Assembly: GCA_002163245.1 (NCBI GenBank)
Contig: MAAL01000078.1
Location: 160,086-224,085, forward strand
Reading direction: 5' to 3'
Length of the DNA: 64,000 nt
Source of the DNA: Gammaproteobacteria bacterium 42_54_T18
GTDB lineage: Bacteria > Pseudomonadota > Gammaproteobacteria > Pseudomonadales > Ketobacteraceae
Under the pieces are notes generated by a model that made no database searches, was not told the origin of the DNA, and was given only the letters and a program-made list of their open reading frames with translations. The position numbers and the translations under genes are program-made. Each line of letters opens with the position of its first letter. Positions within the stretch are counted from its first letter, which is position 1. Positions 60,959 to 64,000 of the stretch are shown here, piece by piece.

Positions 60959-61501
60959 ATGGCTAGGAAAGGTATTAACAAAGTTATTGTCCTCGGTAAT
61001 CTAGGGCAGGATCCAGAAACACGTTACATGCCCAATGGTAATGCAGTAACCAACGTTAGCATTGCAACAAGCGAGACGTGGCAGGACAAGCAATCAGGCC
61101 AGAACCAAGAGCGAACCGAGTGGCACCGCGTAGTTTTCTTCAATCGTCTAGCTGAGATTGCTGGCGAGTACCTTCGCAAAGGCTCAAAGATTTACGTTGA
61201 AGGATCATTGAGAACTAACAAGTGGCAAGATCAAAGTGGTAATGATCGATACACCACCGAGATTGTTGCTAGTGAAATGCAGATGCTTGATACACGCAGC
61301 GAGGGCAATGGCGGGCAGCAGAGCGGAGGTCATCAGCAATCACAAGCTCCAAGCCAAGGTTACGCACAAGCACCTCAGCAGCAGGCCAGTCAACAGCAAA
61401 GACCACAACAATCACAGCAACCGCAATATAGCCAAGCACCTCAGCAGCAAGGCGCGCCATCACCAGCAAGCTCTGAATTCGAGGACGACATACCCTTTTA
61501 G
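60959..61501 (+). CDS. ssb: Single-stranded DNA-binding protein
   Basis: This 180-residue protein starts [20 protein letters not shown] and has the OB-fold sequence [18 protein letters not shown] and [33 protein letters not shown] long Gln/Pro-rich linker ([20 protein letters not shown], then more) leads to the acidic tip EFEDDIPF that binds partner proteins. It covers single strands in replication and recombination, here with RecE/RecT and probably DnaC partners. ATG 60947 upstream is less likely. Confidence 0.97.
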   Translation: MARKGINKVIVLGNLGQDPETRYMPNGNAVTNVSIATSETWQDKQSGQNQERTEWHRVVFFNRLAEIAGEYLRKGSKIYVEGSLRTNKWQDQSGNDRYTTEIVASEMQMLDTRSEGNGGQQSGGHQQSQAPSQGYAQAPQQQASQQQRPQQSQQPQYSQAPQQQGAPSPASSEFEDDIPF

Positions 61502-61536
61502 AGGCGAGCTAGAACAGTTAAACGGACGTAACACCA

Positions 61537-61917
61537 ATGCAAACCCAAACAATGAGAAATACCAACGCAGCAATAATGCTGATTTTATCATTGATTTCAA
61601 TCGCAGCAGTATCAATGCAACCAAACGATAAAGGAACAAAAATGCCAGTAGCAAAACCACAACCCAAGAAAGAGCTTGTCATTGAGCGCACCAACGAAAC
61701 ATCACGCCACATTGAAATCGGCATGTCTTCCGAGAAGGCTTTGGATTTCATCAAAAAAGAAGCCAATAGCTTTGGAACTCTTAATACCGTTTGCGCCTCG
61801 ACTACAAGCGAAAGCCTTCCAATGCAAACAATGCTTACTGTCAACAAGTGCTTTGATCCGGAAGAGGTTTCTTTATATCTTGCCAGTGCACCACTTGAAC
61901 CAGCTGCAGCCCAGTAA
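61537..61917 (+). CDS. Small exported or membrane-anchored hypothetical protein
   Basis: This 126-residue protein has an N-terminal hydrophobic segment (AAIMLILSLISIAAVSM), then a Lys/Pro region and a small soluble domain with IEIGMSSEKALDFIKKEANS and MLTVNKCFDPEEVSLYLA. Two Cys residues in the domain could form a disulfide. The product may be a periplasmic or membrane-anchored early protein. It lies downstream of ssb by 35 nt. Confidence 0.65.
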   Translation: MQTQTMRNTNAAIMLILSLISIAAVSMQPNDKGTKMPVAKPQPKKELVIERTNETSRHIEIGMSSEKALDFIKKEANSFGTLNTVCASTTSESLPMQTMLTVNKCFDPEEVSLYLASAPLEPAAAQ

Positions 61918-61938
61918 CACCTAGCTCCACCTCGCTCA

Positions 61939-61962
61939 AAAGCCTCCTTGATTGGGGGCTTT
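61939..61962 (+). other. Hairpin between small genes
   Basis: AAAGCCTCC (61939-61947) pairs with GGGGGCTTT (61954-61962) with one G-U pair and a 6-nt loop. No T-run follows, so it is probably a processing or leader structure rather than a terminator. Confidence 0.5.
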
Positions 61963-61993
61963 GTCGGTAACAACAATCAAAAGGTACATCACA

Positions 61994-62998
61994 ATGCCAA
62001 GCACAGCAGAAGAAAAGCAAGTAATAGCCCCGCTCCCTGATATCAAAAAAGAAAACTACCCTACCCTTTATTGCAAAGGTGGATTACAGGTATTTATCGA
62101 TGACGCTCGCGAAAAGGCCAGCGAAGTTCCAGACCTGACAACCACAAAAGGTAGAGCTCGCATCAAGAGCTTAGCAAGTGCAGTGTCTTCATCAAAGACT
62201 GCAGTAACAAAGCCAGGTCGCGAATATCTCAAGGTAATCAAAGCTACTCCTAAAATAATAGAAGATGAGCTTCGTGAATTTTCAAGAGAAATGGATGCTC
62301 TTCGAGACTTAACCCGCAAACCCCTCACCGACTGGGAAGCAGACCAGGCGAGGATCAAGAAAGAGGAAGAGGAAAGAGTTGCAGCCGAAGCCCTGAAAAT
62401 TGAAGTCGATAAATGTCACGAGCTAGCACTTCTAATGAATGAAAAGCTTGATCGAGACAAGGCAGACGCTGCAGCGTTGGCTGAATCGGACCGTATGGCT
62501 CATGAAAGGCAGATTGCAGAGCAAGCAGCCGAAGAAGCCACGGAAAAAGCACTGAAACAAGTTGAGACAGAAAAGCAAAGAATCATTCGTGACGCCGACC
62601 ATGAAATAGGCTTATTTCTGAACAATGAATTTGACCGTAAGCGTACCGAAGCCAAGCGCGTAGCCGATGCTAAAGCTGCAGAGTTAAAGCTAAGGAATGA
62701 AATTGAAGAATGTCACGAAATCGCCCTTCTAACCAATAGTACGTTTGATCGCAAGAAAGCAGAGAACGAAACGAAGCCTGAACCACAACCTCAGCAAGAA
62801 CCTACGCAACAACCAGCTGTAACGCCTTCAGCTCAGCCTGCCACCCCATCGCTCAACCCTCATACAGCGACTCTAGCAGCAGTTAAAGAAAGTCTTATGG
62901 AATGGGCAAAGATTGATGAAGAGACCGCCCGACGCGTAACGCTGGCGATCCACAACAAAAGAATCACCAATACTTCGATTAGCTACGGGCAACCCTGA
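61994..62998 (+). CDS. Coiled-coil phage protein with three internal repeats
   Basis: This 334-residue protein (ATG 61994, MPSTAEEKQVIAPLPDIKKE) has YPTLYCKGGLQVFIDDAREKASEVPDLTTTKGRARI and SAVSSSKTAVTKPGREYLK, a pattern found in early proteins near phage recombination genes. The long charged helix carries the motif CHELALLMNEKLDRDKADA near residue 139, and related HEIGLFLNNEFDRKRTEA near 201 and CHEIALLTNSTFDRKKAE near 239. A Pro/Gln-rich linker and a short HTH-like C-terminus (EETARRVTLAIHNKRITNTSI) follow. It may be an annealing partner or a nuclease-associated scaffold. Confidence 0.7.
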   Translation: MPSTAEEKQVIAPLPDIKKENYPTLYCKGGLQVFIDDAREKASEVPDLTTTKGRARIKSLASAVSSSKTAVTKPGREYLKVIKATPKIIEDELREFSREMDALRDLTRKPLTDWEADQARIKKEEEERVAAEALKIEVDKCHELALLMNEKLDRDKADAAALAESDRMAHERQIAEQAAEEATEKALKQVETEKQRIIRDADHEIGLFLNNEFDRKRTEAKRVADAKAAELKLRNEIEECHEIALLTNSTFDRKKAENETKPEPQPQQEPTQQPAVTPSAQPATPSLNPHTATLAAVKESLMEWAKIDEETARRVTLAIHNKRITNTSISYGQP

Positions 62999-63060
62999 AA
63001 GTTCGCCCATCAAAGCATTCCCCCGCGCATTTTACAGATTGATAAAAAAGAGAAATTGGT

Positions 63061-63819
63061 ATGTTAGATATAAACAAGGTAGTTCAAGACACAATTGCAA
63101 ACATGGATCACGAAGGGAAAATACAGGAGCTGATAGAGGCAAAGGTCACAAGCACAATTGAAAGCATAATGGAGGACTCATTTAAGGAATACTCCAGTTT
63201 TGGAAAGGGTCTAAAAACCTATATTGACGACAAGCTGAATATCGATTTTGATGGAATCGGCTTAGAAGGCTACCACGACCATATCATCAAGATGATTTCC
63301 ACAATAATGTCAAAACAACTTCATGGCGAAAGCGAAGCGAAACTAAAAAAGACGCTGGAATCGATGTTAGTTGAAGCCCCGAAGCAAATAAAGCTGTCAG
63401 ACATCATAAAGCAAGCTAAAGGGCAATTCACTGAAGAAGCAAGCGAAAGCGACAACCGATGGGGCAACATGACCTGTAGGGTTGAAGATAGGCACGACAA
63501 CTTCTTTAGGCGAATAAATATCGACCAAAAGCCCGATGCCAGCAGGTACCAATGCAATTACCAGATAGGGCTTTCTAAACAGCACAGAGAAGACGAAAAC
63601 GGAAACAGAACAGGCGAAGTTTACTGGGAAGTCTTCACTATGACCATCAATGACACAAATCTAAAAAACAACTTATTTGTTGGCCCGTTCTACAACATTG
63701 AAAAGCTCCTCTACCAATTGCATTGCGCAAATTCAGAAATAATTATCGACCTGGAAGACGATGAAATACATGAGGCTTGCGAATATGAATTGACGGATGA
63801 GGATGATGAATATTATTGA
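63061..63819 (+). CDS. Hypothetical phage early protein
   Basis: This 252-residue protein (MLDINKVVQDTIANMDHEGK) has helical N-terminal parts and a C-terminal beta-rich half with CRVEDRHDNFFRRINIDQKPDASRYQC and FYNIEKLLYQLHC. It ends with an acidic tail (ELTDEDDEYY). No family was recognised. A ribosome-binding site is not obvious, with only GAGAAATTGGT upstream. Confidence 0.65.
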   Translation: MLDINKVVQDTIANMDHEGKIQELIEAKVTSTIESIMEDSFKEYSSFGKGLKTYIDDKLNIDFDGIGLEGYHDHIIKMISTIMSKQLHGESEAKLKKTLESMLVEAPKQIKLSDIIKQAKGQFTEEASESDNRWGNMTCRVEDRHDNFFRRINIDQKPDASRYQCNYQIGLSKQHREDENGNRTGEVYWEVFTMTINDTNLKNNLFVGPFYNIEKLLYQLHCANSEIIIDLEDDEIHEACEYELTDEDDEYY

Positions 63820-63837
63820 TCTAAACCAAAACAGCGC

Positions 63838-63868
63838 GCCCCGCAGTGTTCATAGCTAGGGGCTTTTT
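63838..63868 (+). terminator. Terminator-like hairpin
   Basis: GCCCC (63838-63842) pairs with GGGGC (63859-63863) and is followed by TTTTT. The 16-nt loop is rather long. It separates the previous gene from the partial gene at the window end. Confidence 0.65.
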
Positions 63869-63910
63869 GGGTAGTAAAACGCCTATTTTGTCGAAGAGGA
63901 AAAATTAACA

Positions 63911-64000
63911 ATGCCTGCATCAGGAAACAAAATTGATCCACTAACAAGCAAAGAGCGCTGCTTGCATTACATAGGATGGCACGCCAACGCTTATGGAGCG
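63911..64000 (+). CDS. Partial hypothetical gene running off the right end
   Basis: ATG 63911 follows AGAGGAAA and opens a frame of 30 codons (MPASGNKIDPLTSKERCLHY) that continues to the window end without a stop. Too little is present for identification. Confidence 0.6.
   Translation, partial: MPASGNKIDPLTSKERCLHYIGWHANAYGA

Noticed and set aside
1..64000. CRISPR arrays, insertion sequences and complete tRNA or rRNA genes
   Set aside because: I saw no regularly spaced identical repeats with spacers, no transposase frame with terminal repeats and no complete tRNA or rRNA; the repeated 25-nt motif is widely spaced and promoter-like.

Overview
The window is a chromosomal segment of a Gram-negative, probably marine gammaproteobacterium carrying most of a podovirus-type prophage. 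The host side (1-13154) has tesA divergent from a ybbA-ybbP ABC exporter, periplasmic and lipoprotein genes, and a secreted di-haem protein of 1398 residues. No single gene fixes the genus, so the host assignment is by gene style only.

The prophage boundary is at about 13155-13213, where the 3' 59 nt of a tRNA-Leu(UAA) gene lie without their 5' half. Everything from there to the right end of the window looks phage-borne. The intact tRNA-Leu and the integrase are expected beyond position 64000; no integrase is visible here.

Region 13.4-42.2 kb is one long leftward late block, read from 42230 down to 13688. In transcription order it encodes endolysin, 3-TM holin, a coiled-coil membrane protein, small and large terminase, portal, a scaffold-like protein, major capsid, adaptors, tail and fibre proteins, a GNAT protein, small virion proteins and a 2333-residue polyvalent protein. 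That last protein carries a pyrophosphatase-like domain, a zincin motif HESIGHWG and a PLARFG motif. A near-identical 25-nt motif occurs four times in this block, always in a rare intergenic gap and always in the same orientation; it is the best candidate for the late promoter or late control element.

Region 42.6-51.5 kb is the leftward early operon. It begins with a Cro-like regulator, then a replication initiator with iteron-like repeats inside the gene, a DnaC-like loader, a VRR-NUC nuclease, RdgC and many small unknown genes. Region 51.5-58.6 kb is a lambda-like immunity region. A CI-like repressor and an accessory cassette lie between two clusters of the same 16-bp palindrome, TAGCAATATNTTGCTA. 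The cassette sits where lambda carries rexAB. It holds an HTH protein, a periplasmic binding protein, a membrane histidine-kinase-like protein lacking the phospho-accepting histidine, a membrane-anchored metallo-beta-lactamase-fold hydrolase and, convergent, a TonB-dependent receptor. Its promoter carries six phased 11-bp repeats like a PhoB/OmpR-family site.

Region 58.6-64 kb is the rightward early operon: RecE-like exonuclease, RecT annealing protein, SSB and unknown coiled-coil proteins. The most novel candidates are the envelope-signalling cassette in the rex position with its own phased repeats, and the repeated late control element coupled to hairpins that cover ribosome-binding sites.
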